A stretch of 64,000 nucleotides of DNA from Pseudomonas sp. FP2309 (GTDB lineage Bacteria; Pseudomonadota; Gammaproteobacteria; Pseudomonadales; Pseudomonadaceae). The stretch is taken from positions 1,612,001 through 1,676,000 of the forward strand of contig NZ_CP117439.1 of assembly GCF_030687575.1 (NCBI RefSeq), read 5' to 3'. The stretch's first letter is position 1. Each line of letters opens with the position of its first letter. The position numbers and the translations under genes are program-made. Shown one piece after another: positions 35,712-45,600 of the stretch. The notes under the pieces were generated by a model. The model saw only the letters and a program-made list of their open reading frames with translations, was not told the DNA's origin and did no database searches.

Positions 35712-36584
35712 ATGAAACGCCTTCCGCCACTGCCTGCACTGCACACCTTCTGGGTCACGGCCCAGTGCTGCAACTTCACCCGCGCCGCCGAGCAATTGCA
35801 CATCACCCAGGGCGCCGTGAGCCGACAGATCGCCGGTCTGGAACAGCACTTGGGTTATGCGCTGTTTCATCGTCAGGCGCGGGGCTTGAGCCTGACCGAA
35901 GAGGGCGGCGAATGGTCGCTGCGCACGCAGCAGGTGTTTGGCCTGCTCGGGGAGGCGGTGGAGCAGATCGGCCGCCGCCGCCAGACCCTGCAACTCAAAG
36001 CCTCTACCTGCGTGATGCGCTGGCTGCTGCCGCGTCTGATGCAGTGGCAAAAGGAGCGCCCGGATGTGCCGGTGGAACTCACCACCACCGTGGCCTATGG
36101 CGTGGATTTTCGCCGCGAGCCCTTCGATGCGGCGGTGATCTACGCGCCTATCGCCGAGCAGCCGGCCGAGGCGCGGCATTTGTTCGATGAATCCCTCACC
36201 CCGATCTGCGCACCGGCGCTGCTCAAGGGGTTGCACGTACCCGAGGATTTGCAGCACCAAGTGCTGCTGCACCCCACGCGTGACGAGCGCGATTGGGCGC
36301 GATGGCTCACGGCGGCGGATACGCGGTTGGGCAACCTCAGCCAGGGGCACCATTTTGAAACGCTGGATCTGGCCATGAACGTGGCCGCTCAGGGCTCGGG
36401 AGTTGCCATGGGCGACAGTGCGTTGATTGGCGAGGATGTGAAGGCGGGCCGGCTGGTAATGCCGTTTGATCTGCGGGTACCGACCGGGAAGGGCTACTTC
36501 CTGGTGTACCCACCGGGCAGCCAACCGTCGGTGGAGCTTGAAGCGTTGATGGACTGGCTGGTGAGCCAAGCGCAACAGCCCTGA
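35712..36584 (+). CDS. LysR-family regulator, GcvA-like, divergent from the decarboxylase
   Basis: A 290-residue regulator with an N-terminal HTH (FTRAAEQLHITQGAVSRQIAGL) and the LPPLPALHTF opening typical of GcvA/AmpR-like LysR proteins; the effector domain ends about residue 285. It is divergent from the TPP decarboxylase gene with a gap of about 110 bases, the usual arrangement of a regulator and its target. ATG 35,712 is chosen by family start; ATG 35,685 is also possible. Confidence 0.85.
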   Translation: MKRLPPLPALHTFWVTAQCCNFTRAAEQLHITQGAVSRQIAGLEQHLGYALFHRQARGLSLTEEGGEWSLRTQQVFGLLGEAVEQIGRRRQTLQLKASTCVMRWLLPRLMQWQKERPDVPVELTTTVAYGVDFRREPFDAAVIYAPIAEQPAEARHLFDESLTPICAPALLKGLHVPEDLQHQVLLHPTRDERDWARWLTAADTRLGNLSQGHHFETLDLAMNVAAQGSGVAMGDSALIGEDVKAGRLVMPFDLRVPTGKGYFLVYPPGSQPSVELEALMDWLVSQAQQP

Positions 36585-36620
36585 ATGTGATGAACGCAGC
36601 TGAGTTCTGAGCGGGGCTTA

Positions 36621-36741
36621 GTGTGGTGAGCGGCTTGTCCCGCGCTGGGCTGCGAAGCTCACCGCACTTATCCAGGTGAACCGCAGTGCCTGGTTTCAGG
36701 GCCGCTTCGCGCCCCAGCGCGGGGCAAGCCTGCTCACCACA
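36621..36741. repeat. Long imperfect inverted repeat, REP-like intergenic element
   Basis: The arm GTGTGGTGAGCGGCTTGTCC continuing to CGCGCTGGG (36,621-36,649) is mirrored by CCCAGCGCGGGGCAAGCCTG continuing to CTCACCACA (about 36,713-36,741). A further partial copy (TGTGGTGACCGGCTTGTCTC) begins near 36,818. Such units are common between fluorescens-group genes. They fill the 250-base gap 36,585-36,834. Confidence 0.7.
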
Positions 36742-36834
36742 ACAAGCCCGCTCAGCACAAAAAGTCCGTCAGAATCCGCTCATGCATGGGCGGCCGCAGT
36801 ATGCCAAGCCATCAATTGTGGTGACCGGCTTGTC

Positions 36835-37449
36835 TCAGTAACCGACGGTGAAACGCTGGCGCGAGTGCTTCGGTGTTTCCACTTCATCGAGCATGGCAAT
36901 GGCGTAGTCGGCAAAGCTGATTGAACTGGTTCCGTCGCTGCTGACCAGCAAATCATCCTGGCCCAGGCGGAATTGACCGGTGCGTTGGGTGCCATCGAAC
37001 AAGGCCGATGGCGAGAGGAAGGTCCAATCCAGTTCCTTCTCCTGGCGCAGCGCGTCGAGGAATGCCGCGCCTGCGCTGGCTTCCACTTTGTATGCCTCGG
37101 GGAAACCTGCGCTGTCGATCACACGTCCGCCATCTGGCAGCAGCAGCGAACCGGCACCGCCCACCACCAGCAAGCGTTTCACCGCGGCTTTTTTCACCGG
37201 GCCGATCACGGCGCTGGCGGGCAGGGTGGCAAAGTGTGCCGCACTGATCACCACGTCGCTGCCGCTGATGGCCTGTTGCAGTGCCTCGGCGTCCAGCGCG
37301 TCGACGCGTTTGACGGTGACGCCTGGGCGCGCGGCCAGTGCGTCGGTGTTGCGTGCAATGGCCACAACGCTGTGCCCACGACGCAAGGCCTCTTCCAGCA
37401 ATTGGCTACCTGCACGGCCGGTAGCCCCAATGATTGCGATCTTGCTCAT
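36835..37449 (-). CDS. NAD(P)-binding atypical SDR / NmrA-like oxidoreductase
   Basis: A 204-residue Rossmann-fold protein beginning MSKIAIIGATGRAGSQLLEE (GxxGxxG nucleotide loop), with a short C-terminal part. It belongs to the NAD(P)H-binding, flavin-reductase-like group of atypical short-chain dehydrogenases. No Tyr-x3-Lys active-site pair is obvious, so a redox sensor or quinone/flavin reductase is possible. GGAGA five bases before ATG 37,449 supports the start. Downstream partner of the MBL-fold gene, 34 bases away, in the same direction. Confidence 0.8.
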   Translation of the reverse strand: MSKIAIIGATGRAGSQLLEEALRRGHSVVAIARNTDALAARPGVTVKRVDALDAEALQQAISGSDVVISAAHFATLPASAVIGPVKKAAVKRLLVVGGAGSLLLPDGGRVIDSAGFPEAYKVEASAGAAFLDALRQEKELDWTFLSPSALFDGTQRTGQFRLGQDDLLVSSDGTSSISFADYAIAMLDEVETPKHSRQRFTVGY

Positions 37450-37483
37450 GCTGTTCTCCAGTACGGTTAAGGGATGAACGGTT

Positions 37484-38350
37484 TCACCACTTCATTTCGC
37501 CCTTGGCGACTTTGGCGCTCAGTTCCAGCGAGCTTTCGTCGGCAAGGGTGGGGTAACGCTGTTTCATGGCGGCGATCAGCGCGGCGGAGTCCTTCGCCTT
37601 GGCGGTCTCGCTGTCGAAAGCCTTGATGTAGTCGGCGGTGAATTTCACCGACGCAAGGCTGGGGCTGCCCAGGTAGTGGCCGGGGATCACGGTGCGTGGT
37701 TTCAGGGTTTCGATGCGTTGCAGGGTGGCCAGCCAGTCTTTATGAGATTGCGCACTCTGGGTGTCGGCCATCCACAGGTGGATGTTTTCTGCGACCACTA
37801 CGCCGCCAACCACGGCCTTGATCGACGGGATCCACACAAAGCTGCGATCAGGCTGCGGGCCGTCCAGGCCGATCACGTCCAGTTGTTGGCCTTCCAGCAT
37901 CAGGCTATGGCCCTGCAGCGGTTGCGGCACGATGGTTTTAGCCGGTTTGTCGGCGCCCATTTTCGGACCCCAGAACGCCAGTTTGCCGGCCACGGTGGCG
38001 TTGATATGGTCGATCACCGGTTGCGGCGCGACTACCTTGGCGTCCGGAAAGGCAGCGGTCAGGGTGTCGAGGCCGAAGTAGTAGTCCGGGTCGCCGTGGC
38101 TGATGTAGATGGTGGTCAGGTGCTTGCCGCTGGCGCGGATCTTTTGCACCAGTTGCTCGGCCTGGCCCTTGCCGAACTGCGCGTCCACCAGGATCGCGTC
38201 TTTGGCGCCGCTGACCAGCACCGAAGTGACCGGGAAGATCGCTGCCTCGCCTGGGTTGTACACGTCCAGGGTCAGGTCGGCCGCGGCCGCATGGGCGGTA
38301 AAGGCCAGGGCGGCGGTGGCCAGGGTCAGGCGCTTGAGGGTGGACAACAT
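37484..38350 (-). CDS. Exported metallo-beta-lactamase-fold protein with altered metal motif
   Basis: A 288-residue MBL-fold protein with a signal peptide (about 1-24, ending AAA). In place of the usual HxHxDH signature the sequence reads SHGDPDYYFG, keeping the first His and the Asp but replacing two His by Asp and Tyr. Other typical metal ligands (the GHYLG segment near residue 218) are still seen. The metal centre must differ or be reduced, and function cannot be given. GGAG before ATG 38,350 supports the start. A divergent LysR gene lies 107 bases upstream and probably regulates it and the downstream oxidoreductase. Confidence 0.82.
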   Translation of the reverse strand: MLSTLKRLTLATAALAFTAHAAAADLTLDVYNPGEAAIFPVTSVLVSGAKDAILVDAQFGKGQAEQLVQKIRASGKHLTTIYISHGDPDYYFGLDTLTAAFPDAKVVAPQPVIDHINATVAGKLAFWGPKMGADKPAKTIVPQPLQGHSLMLEGQQLDVIGLDGPQPDRSFVWIPSIKAVVGGVVVAENIHLWMADTQSAQSHKDWLATLQRIETLKPRTVIPGHYLGSPSLASVKFTADYIKAFDSETAKAKDSAALIAAMKQRYPTLADESSLELSAKVAKGEMKW

Positions 38351-38457
38351 CGGGCAACTCCAGCAATCGGTTCAAAGGATGCACAGAGCTTAGTTGCACC
38401 AAACACGACTAAAAATGCGATGCTGGGACATAGTTTGTTTCTAAAATCGGGCAGATC

Positions 38458-39363
38458 ATGGACCGTCTTCAAGCAATGCGCGTATTTGTCACCGTGGTCG
38501 ACCTGGGTAGCCAGTCCGCCGCCGCCGACCATCTGGACCTGTCGCGTCCGGTGGTATCGCGTTACCTGGCCGAATTGGAAGACTGGGTCGGCGCGCGCTT
38601 GATGCACCGCACCACGCGCAAGCTCAGCCTCACGGCCGCCGGCAGCGAAACCCTGCCGCGTTGCCGACAACTGCTGGAACTGTGCGGCGATATGCAGGCC
38701 GCCGTCAGCGAGCCCGATGATGCGCCCCGTGGCCTGCTGCGCCTGAGCGCCAGCACCTCGTTTGGCCAGGCGCAATTGGCCGGGGCCATTGCCGAGTACG
38801 TCACGCGCTACCCGTTGGTCACGGTCGACCTGCAAATGCTCGACCGCACCGTGAACCTGGTGGATGAGCGCATCGACCTGGCCATCCGTACCAGTAATGA
38901 CCTGGACCCGAACCTGATCGCCCGACGCCTCACCGTCTGTCGCTCCGTAATCTGCGCCGCGCCGGCGTATCTATTGGAGCACCCGGCGCCGCACAAAGCC
39001 GAAGACCTGGCTGCGCACAACTGCCTGACCCACTCCTACTTCGGCCGAAGCCTGTGGCATTTCGAGGAAAACGGCGAGCAGGTCTCGGTGCCGGTGCACG
39101 GCAACATCACCTCCAATGAAGCCAGTACGTTGCTGCACGTGACACTGGCCGGCGCCGGGGTGGCGATGTTGCCCAGTTATCAGGCCGGTGAGCACATCCG
39201 CCGTGGCGACCTGGTGCGCCTGCTGCCCCACGCCGAGCCCCGGCAGATGAGCATTTACGCGGTGTATGCCTCGCGCAAGCACATGCCGTCGGCGCTGCGC
39301 AGCCTGCTGGATTTTCTGGTGGTGAGGTTCCCGCCGGAGCCGGCGTGGGACGTCGGTCTTTAG
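38458..39363 (+). CDS. LysR-family transcriptional regulator
   Basis: A 301-residue LysR protein of the large DsdC/CrgA-like branch (MDRLQAMRVFVTVVDLGS opening, HTH at about 18-37). It is divergent from the MBL-fold/oxidoreductase pair, its likely targets. A hairpin using the stop codon follows. Confidence 0.88.
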   Translation: MDRLQAMRVFVTVVDLGSQSAAADHLDLSRPVVSRYLAELEDWVGARLMHRTTRKLSLTAAGSETLPRCRQLLELCGDMQAAVSEPDDAPRGLLRLSASTSFGQAQLAGAIAEYVTRYPLVTVDLQMLDRTVNLVDERIDLAIRTSNDLDPNLIARRLTVCRSVICAAPAYLLEHPAPHKAEDLAAHNCLTHSYFGRSLWHFEENGEQVSVPVHGNITSNEASTLLHVTLAGAGVAMLPSYQAGEHIRRGDLVRLLPHAEPRQMSIYAVYASRKHMPSALRSLLDFLVVRFPPEPAWDVGL

Positions 39364-39391
39364 GGCGACATCACCCGGTTGAATGTCGCCC
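39363..39391 (+). terminator. Hairpin after LysR gene
   Basis: GGGCGACAT (39,363-39,371) pairs with ATGTCGCCC (39,383-39,391), beginning at the last base of the LysR stop codon. No T-run. Confidence 0.5.
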
Positions 39392-39463
39392 AATAATGGC
39401 AACTTGCCCTGACTGACCTATGCTTTAAACAGCACCGTGTAGATCCGTTCAGAGGTCTGTGCC

Positions 39464-39640
39464 ATGAACATCAAAACCAGAAAGTACCTGATGATTTTCG
39501 CCCTGTGCGCCTTGGCCAGCGCCCTCTATGGGACCGCGGCCTACCGGGTGGAAATGACCCGTATGCAGCCGACCTTTGCGATCAGCTGCCATCAAGACCA
39601 ATGCGTGCCTCACACCGGCAGTTTCAGCGCACTCAGGTAA
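39464..39640 (+). CDS. Small membrane or exported protein, 58 residues
   Basis: ATG 39,464 opens a 58-residue frame with a hydrophobic N-terminal helix (about 8-26, YLMIFALCALASALYGTAA) and a short mature part with two cysteines (SCHQDQC). It may be anchored in the inner membrane or secreted. It ends before the convergent pobR. A weak AGAGG lies upstream. Function unknown. Confidence 0.5.
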   Translation: MNIKTRKYLMIFALCALASALYGTAAYRVEMTRMQPTFAISCHQDQCVPHTGSFSALR

Positions 39641-39674
39641 CCGCGAAGGCAGCCAGGAACATTCTGTGCCGCCC

Positions 39675-40541
39675 TCAATCGCCCTTGAGTTGCTCGCGAA
39701 ACGCCTTGGGTGAGAACCCGACCCGTCGGCGAAACAGTCGAGAGAAGTTGGTCGGGTCGGAAAAGCCCAACACCTCCGACATTTCATTGATGGTCATGCT
39801 GGTGTAGGTCAGCAGGCGCTTGGCTTCCAGCAACTGACGGTCATGCATGATCTGCAACGCCGGCTGCCCGCCCAGCTCCCGACACGTCCCGTTCAAGTGT
39901 GAAACCGAGATCCCCAGCTTGTGGGCCAGGTCCTCGATCTTGGGGTGCTCGCGGTAATGCTGTTCGACCAGTTGGGTAAAGCGCCGGAAATACTCGCGGC
40001 CCCGTGGCGCGCGTGGATGGCGGCGCTGGATGGCCTGGCGGCTGATCCACACCAGCAGCACGCTGACCAGCGCGTGCATCATCATGTCCCGTGCCGGTTG
40101 CGCGTCGGCGTATTCATCCTGCAAACGCGCGAACTGACTGTTGAGGTAGTCGCTGTCCTTGCCCGCCGGGTAACTGCCCAAACTCTGCAAACCGCCCGCC
40201 GCCGCGCCCAACTGCGCCTGTAAATGGCTGACCAGCGGTGCCGACAGGGTCACCACGTAGCCTTCGACGTCTTCAGAAAACCGAAAACCGTGCACGCACA
40301 ACGGCGGCAGTACCTGCAAGGTCGCCTCATTGAGGGTGGTGCGCTGGCCTTCGATTTCCAGCTGTGCCTGGCCTTTGTGCACGTACAGCAGCTGGCAAAG
40401 ATCCGCGTGCCGGTGGGGCTGGATTTCCCACTGGTACTCCCGACTGCGCCGGGAAATGGTTTCGCAGTGCAACAAATCGGGGGTCGGCCATTGCTGGCTT
40501 TCACCGTAAAGCTTGAAGACCGGAATCGCGGTATTGGTCAT
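39675..40541 (-). CDS. pobR: AraC-family activator of 4-hydroxybenzoate hydroxylase
   Basis: A 288-residue AraC-type regulator: N-terminal cupin-like sensor (HRHADLCQLLYVHKGQAQLE around residue 44) and C-terminal double HTH (about 190-285, LSVSHLNGTCRELGG and FSDPTNFSRLFRRRVG). Position divergent from pobA and sequence identify the PobR type that activates pobA with 4-hydroxybenzoate. The 180-base gap (40,542-40,721) carries both promoters. Confidence 0.88.
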   Translation of the reverse strand: MTNTAIPVFKLYGESQQWPTPDLLHCETISRRSREYQWEIQPHRHADLCQLLYVHKGQAQLEIEGQRTTLNEATLQVLPPLCVHGFRFSEDVEGYVVTLSAPLVSHLQAQLGAAAGGLQSLGSYPAGKDSDYLNSQFARLQDEYADAQPARDMMMHALVSVLLVWISRQAIQRRHPRAPRGREYFRRFTQLVEQHYREHPKIEDLAHKLGISVSHLNGTCRELGGQPALQIMHDRQLLEAKRLLTYTSMTINEMSEVLGFSDPTNFSRLFRRRVGFSPKAFREQLKGD

Positions 40542-41915
<1,374 letters not shown>

Positions 41916-41981
41916 CCTGCTATCGTATCGAGCATTCCCGTGGGCTGCCTGTTTCCACGGGCCCTGCTCGAAGGTTCTGCC

Positions 41982-43499
41982 GTGACTCAGCTCAATCAAC
42001 CCGCGCCGCCGTTGCCTGCGGTGCGCAGTATTCTCGCCTCGCTGATGATGGCGATCTTCCTTGGCGCCCTGGACCAGACCATCGTCGCCGTGTCCATGCC
42101 TGCCATTTCCGCACAGTTTCATGACGTCAACCTGCTGGCCTGGGTGATCTCCGGCTACATGGTGGCGATGACCGTGGCGGTGCCGATCTACGGCAAACTC
42201 GGCGACCTGTACGGGCGCCGGCCGATGATGCTGATCGGCATGGGCCTGTTCACCGTGGCCTCGCTGTTTTGCGGCATGGCCCAGAGCATGGAGCAACTGG
42301 TGCTGGCGCGGGTGCTGCAGGGCATCGGCGCCGGCGGCATGATCTCGGTGAGCCAGGCGATTATCGGCGACATCATTCCGCCCCGCGAACGAGGGCGTTA
42401 TCAGGGGTATTTCAGCAGCATGTACGCGGTGGCGAGCGTGGCTGGGCCGGTGTTGGGCGGTTACATGACCGAGTACCTGTCCTGGCGCTGGGTGTTCCTG
42501 ATCAACCTGCCGCTGGGGGCCGGCGCCTGGTACGTGGCCCATCGCACCCTGGTGGGGCTGCCGACGCCGCAACGCAAGCCGATCATTGATTACCTCGGCA
42601 CGGTGCTGATGATCATCGGCCTCACCGCCTTGTTACTGGGCATCACCGAAATCGGCCAGGGCCATCAATGGCGTGACAGCCAGGTGCTGGGCCTATTGGC
42701 CTGTGCACTGGTGGCCCTGACGCTGTTTGTGTGGCACGAACGCCGCGCGCCGGAGCCCTTGCTGCCGATGCACCTGTTCGCCAATCGCAGTGCGGTGCTG
42801 TGCTGGTGCACGATTTTTTTCACCAGTTTCCAGGCGATTTCCCTCACGGTCCTCATGCCGCTGCGCTTTCAGACGGTGACCGGCGGCGGAGCCGACAGCG
42901 CTGCCTTGCACTTGCTGCCCCTGGCGATGGGCCTGCCGATGGGCGCGTATACCGCCGGGCGCATGACCTCGGTGACCGGGCGTTATAAACCGATGATCCT
43001 GGGCGGCGCCATATTGAGCCCGCTGGCGATTCTGGGCATGGCCTTCAGTGCGCCCCAGGACGTGCTGCTCACCGCCCTGTTCATGCTGCTGTGCGGGATC
43101 GCTGCCGGCATGCAATTCCCCACCTCCCTGGTGGGGGCGCAAAACGCTGTGGAGCAACGCGATATCGGCGTGGCTACCAGCACCACCAACCTGTTCCGCT
43201 CACTGGGCGGCGCGGTGGGGGTGGCGTGTATGTCGGCGTTGCTGCTGGCGCTGTTGCAGGACTCCAGCTTCGCCCACCTGGCCAGCGGTGCGCTGGTGGC
43301 CGAAGGCAGTTCCGGCAACGTGCTCCTGGACGGCCTCAACGCCGCCCCCGGGCCGGCTCAGGATGCGCTGCGCGGCGAGTTGGCGGTGACGTTCCGGCAT
43401 TTGCTGATGGTCAGTGCGGCGGTGTCGTTGCTGGGGTTGGCGGCGGCGATAGCGATGCCCAACCGGACCTTGCGCGGTCGTGCAGAAAAGACTGACTAA
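41982..43499 (+). CDS. DHA2/EmrB-family multidrug efflux MFS transporter
   Basis: About 505 residues, 14 predicted helices. Helix 1 motif LDQTIVAVSMPAI, the GKLGDLYGRRP loop and the motif-C stretch AVASVAGPVLGGY are those of DHA2 drug-proton antiporters. GTG 41,982 with AAGG at 41,971-41,974 is favoured over GTG 41,940. It sits 66 bases after pobA and could export aromatic compounds, but no membrane-fusion partner (EmrA) is beside it. Confidence 0.88.
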   Translation: MTQLNQPAPPLPAVRSILASLMMAIFLGALDQTIVAVSMPAISAQFHDVNLLAWVISGYMVAMTVAVPIYGKLGDLYGRRPMMLIGMGLFTVASLFCGMAQSMEQLVLARVLQGIGAGGMISVSQAIIGDIIPPRERGRYQGYFSSMYAVASVAGPVLGGYMTEYLSWRWVFLINLPLGAGAWYVAHRTLVGLPTPQRKPIIDYLGTVLMIIGLTALLLGITEIGQGHQWRDSQVLGLLACALVALTLFVWHERRAPEPLLPMHLFANRSAVLCWCTIFFTSFQAISLTVLMPLRFQTVTGGGADSAALHLLPLAMGLPMGAYTAGRMTSVTGRYKPMILGGAILSPLAILGMAFSAPQDVLLTALFMLLCGIAAGMQFPTSLVGAQNAVEQRDIGVATSTTNLFRSLGGAVGVACMSALLLALLQDSSFAHLASGALVAEGSSGNVLLDGLNAAPGPAQDALRGELAVTFRHLLMVSAAVSLLGLAAAIAMPNRTLRGRAEKTD

Positions 43500-43519
43500 C
43501 TGAAACGATGACGATCAAC

Positions 43520-43560
43520 CTGTGGGCGCTGGCCCGCCGCTGTCAAGTCAGCGCCCACAG
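43520..43560. terminator. Bidirectional hairpin between convergent genes
   Basis: CTGTGGGCGCTG (43,520-43,531) pairs perfectly over 12 bp with CAGCGCCCACAG (43,549-43,560), between the convergent efflux and Cache genes. Confidence 0.6.
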
Positions 43561-43583
43561 TCGCTCGTATTCCAAGGCCTGGA

Positions 43584-44423
43584 TTACGGGCTGTAATACC
43601 CCACGGCTACCATGAAATGCCCCGCCTTGCGGATATAGGCGTGCTTGTTCTCGACATTGCCGGTCACCGGGTTTTTCCAGCGGTACTTGTATTCGCCCTG
43701 ATCCTGTTCGGCCATGAGTTTGAGGATCGGCTCGCCCACCGGTTTGCCGTCCGGGTCCTTGACCTTGCTGAAGTCGGTGTTGATCAACCGCAGATTGGTG
43801 CCATGGGCCACGTAGCGATGGGTGTTCAGGTCCACCACGAACACATACAGGTCATCCTGCAGGAAGCCGCCCTGCAATGAGTTGATGGCCTTGAGCGTGC
43901 CGGCTTCATCCTTGACCAGCGCGTTGACTGCCTTCTTGCGCAGGGCCCGCGCCTGTTCCGGGGTGGCCCGTGGCAGGTAGTACCCCACCGCGAGGATGCG
44001 CTCGCCGACCCGCTGGTAAAACACGTGCTTGTGCTCGACCTTGCCGTCGTTCCAGTTCTGCCAGCGGTAATCGGCCTGCTGCATGCCCTGGTCTTCAGGC
44101 ACTTTGAGCGCGTCCGCAAAGGACTGGCGCAGATCCTGCCCCAGTACCTCGCTCACGTCCCGGCCGATCAGCGCGGAGGACGGCCCGCCGCTGGCCAGCA
44201 GCACGCCTTTGGTGTCGACCACGAACACATAGCGGTCCTTGTCGATAAAGTCACCCTGGCGGCTGAACGCGGCAAACGCCTTGTCGCCATTTTCCTGGTA
44301 GTAGGCCAGGGCTTTTTGCAGCAAGGCCTTGGCCGCCTGGGCGTCTTCTTCGTGAGCCGTTGCAACCTGCACCTGGCCGAAACACAACAGCAGCAGCCAG
44401 GTGATTCGCAGCATTGCCTTCAT
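43584..44423 (-). CDS. Exported tandem single-Cache-domain protein
   Basis: A 279-residue protein with a signal peptide (about 1-23) and two Cache_2-type repeats (about 30-150 and 155-279), each with a Phe-x-Tyr-x-Val-Val-Asp core (DRYVFVVDTKG, DDLYVFVVDLNTH) and an ending YYLP/YYSP. Such domains normally sit outside chemoreceptors or kinases as ligand sensors; here no signalling domain follows, so it is a free periplasmic binder. GAGGGATAG before ATG 44,423 supports the start. It follows the cyclohexadienyl-dehydratase gene (51 bases) in the same direction. Confidence 0.8.
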   Translation of the reverse strand: MKAMLRITWLLLLCFGQVQVATAHEEDAQAAKALLQKALAYYQENGDKAFAAFSRQGDFIDKDRYVFVVDTKGVLLASGGPSSALIGRDVSEVLGQDLRQSFADALKVPEDQGMQQADYRWQNWNDGKVEHKHVFYQRVGERILAVGYYLPRATPEQARALRKKAVNALVKDEAGTLKAINSLQGGFLQDDLYVFVVDLNTHRYVAHGTNLRLINTDFSKVKDPDGKPVGEPILKLMAEQDQGEYKYRWKNPVTGNVENKHAYIRKAGHFMVAVGYYSP

Positions 44424-44473
44424 GGTCTATCCCTCGTTCTTGTCGGTGTGACCACAGCGTAGACGGCTCTGGC

Positions 44474-45247
44474 TCAGGGCGCCGCCAACCATTGATCAAC
44501 GATGCCCTGGTACGCGCCGGTCGCCACACTCAGGTGCAACCACTGGTCGACATAGCTCTTCCACGCCACGTCATCGCGGGGCAGCAAAAACGCTTTTTCG
44601 CTGTACTGCATCTGCCGCTCAGGGTTGACCGCACACAGCCCTGGCTTCTGTTTTTGTTGGTAACGCGCTTCACTGGCGTCGGTGATCATCACGTCGGCCT
44701 TGCCGGCGAGCAGTTCGTCGAAAATGGTGACGTTGTCGTGCAGGCGGATCTGCGCCTGACCCAGGTGGGCGCGGGCAAACACCTCGTTGGTGCCGCCTGC
44801 CGGTTCGATCACGCGCACCTCGGGCTTGTTGATCTGCTCGACGGTCTGGTAGCGCTGCACGTCGGCGCAGCGCACCAGCGGGATCTTGCCGTCGACCCCC
44901 AGGGACTGGCTGAAAAAGGCCTTCTTCTGCCGCTCCAGCGACACCGAAATACCGCCCACGGCGATGTCGCAGCGCTGAGCAACGAAGTCTGGCATCAGGG
45001 TTTTCCAGGTGGTGGGCACCCAGGTGATGTTGGCGTTGAGGCTCTTGGCCAGGGACTCGGCCATGGCAATGTCGATGCCTTCATAACGGCCGTCGGCGCG
45101 CAACTTGGTGTAAGGCGTGTAGTCGCCGGTGGTGCACACGCTCAGGGTGCCGCGCTGCAGCACTTCGTCCAGGCGCGAGGGGGCGGTGTCGGCCAGGGCG
45201 CTGGTGGCCAGGGTTGCCAATACACACAGGGCTAGCGGAGCTTTCAT
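44474..45247 (-). CDS. Periplasmic cyclohexadienyl (arogenate/prephenate) dehydratase, PheC-like
   Basis: A 257-residue protein with signal peptide (about 1-19) and a substrate-binding-protein fold strongly resembling P. aeruginosa PheC: TTGDYTPY, FDVDMAQ-like GIDIAMAESLA, GGTNEVFARAHL and AEQTCR-type SEKAFLLPRD segments. PheC makes phenylpyruvate or phenylalanine from prephenate or arogenate in the periplasm. The same fold is used by amino-acid-binding proteins, so a plain transport role is the alternative. ATG 45,247 has AAGGA upstream. Confidence 0.72.
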   Translation of the reverse strand: MKAPLALCVLATLATSALADTAPSRLDEVLQRGTLSVCTTGDYTPYTKLRADGRYEGIDIAMAESLAKSLNANITWVPTTWKTLMPDFVAQRCDIAVGGISVSLERQKKAFFSQSLGVDGKIPLVRCADVQRYQTVEQINKPEVRVIEPAGGTNEVFARAHLGQAQIRLHDNVTIFDELLAGKADVMITDASEARYQQKQKPGLCAVNPERQMQYSEKAFLLPRDDVAWKSYVDQWLHLSVATGAYQGIVDQWLAAP

Positions 45248-45600
45248 GCGGTCGAGTCCTTGGGGCATGGTGGGGCGGCCATTATTTCCAGCGTGGGGCA
45301 GGGTGGCAAGGCGCGATGAATGTTTAGCGGGGCTGCAACCCTACTCCGTAATCGGTGAATTTAAGTGCTTACGCAGGCGTGTGACGCTGGGCGGATCTCC
45401 CTCATCGTGATTCGCCCATGGACGGTTCCGCCGCCACTCACCTTGCGACACTGCCGTCCACGCTGGCGTTCTGGGCGCTGTTTCACTGTCGGCACGCGCG
45501 CCCGCCAGATACCTCTCTCCTACGTTGATCGACTCCATGGATGACGCGCACCTGTGCGCATCTGCCCGGCGGCGCCTGCGCGCCTGCCTGAAGCAAACGT
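45248..45600. other. Unannotated 353-base gap
   Basis: Between the divergent dehydratase and glutamine-synthetase-like genes. It must contain two promoters. No operator, small gene or riboswitch was recognised with confidence. Confidence 0.5.

Noticed and set aside
35601..36575. N-terminal extension of the TPP-enzyme frame
   Set aside because: It is antisense to the LysR gene, and the enzyme family starts at 35,600.
45341..45538. 65-codon frame on the - strand, and a possible glycine riboswitch suggested by GGAGAGAGG
   Set aside because: No signal peptide, RBS or familiar motif for the frame, and the second conserved parts of a glycine riboswitch are not found.
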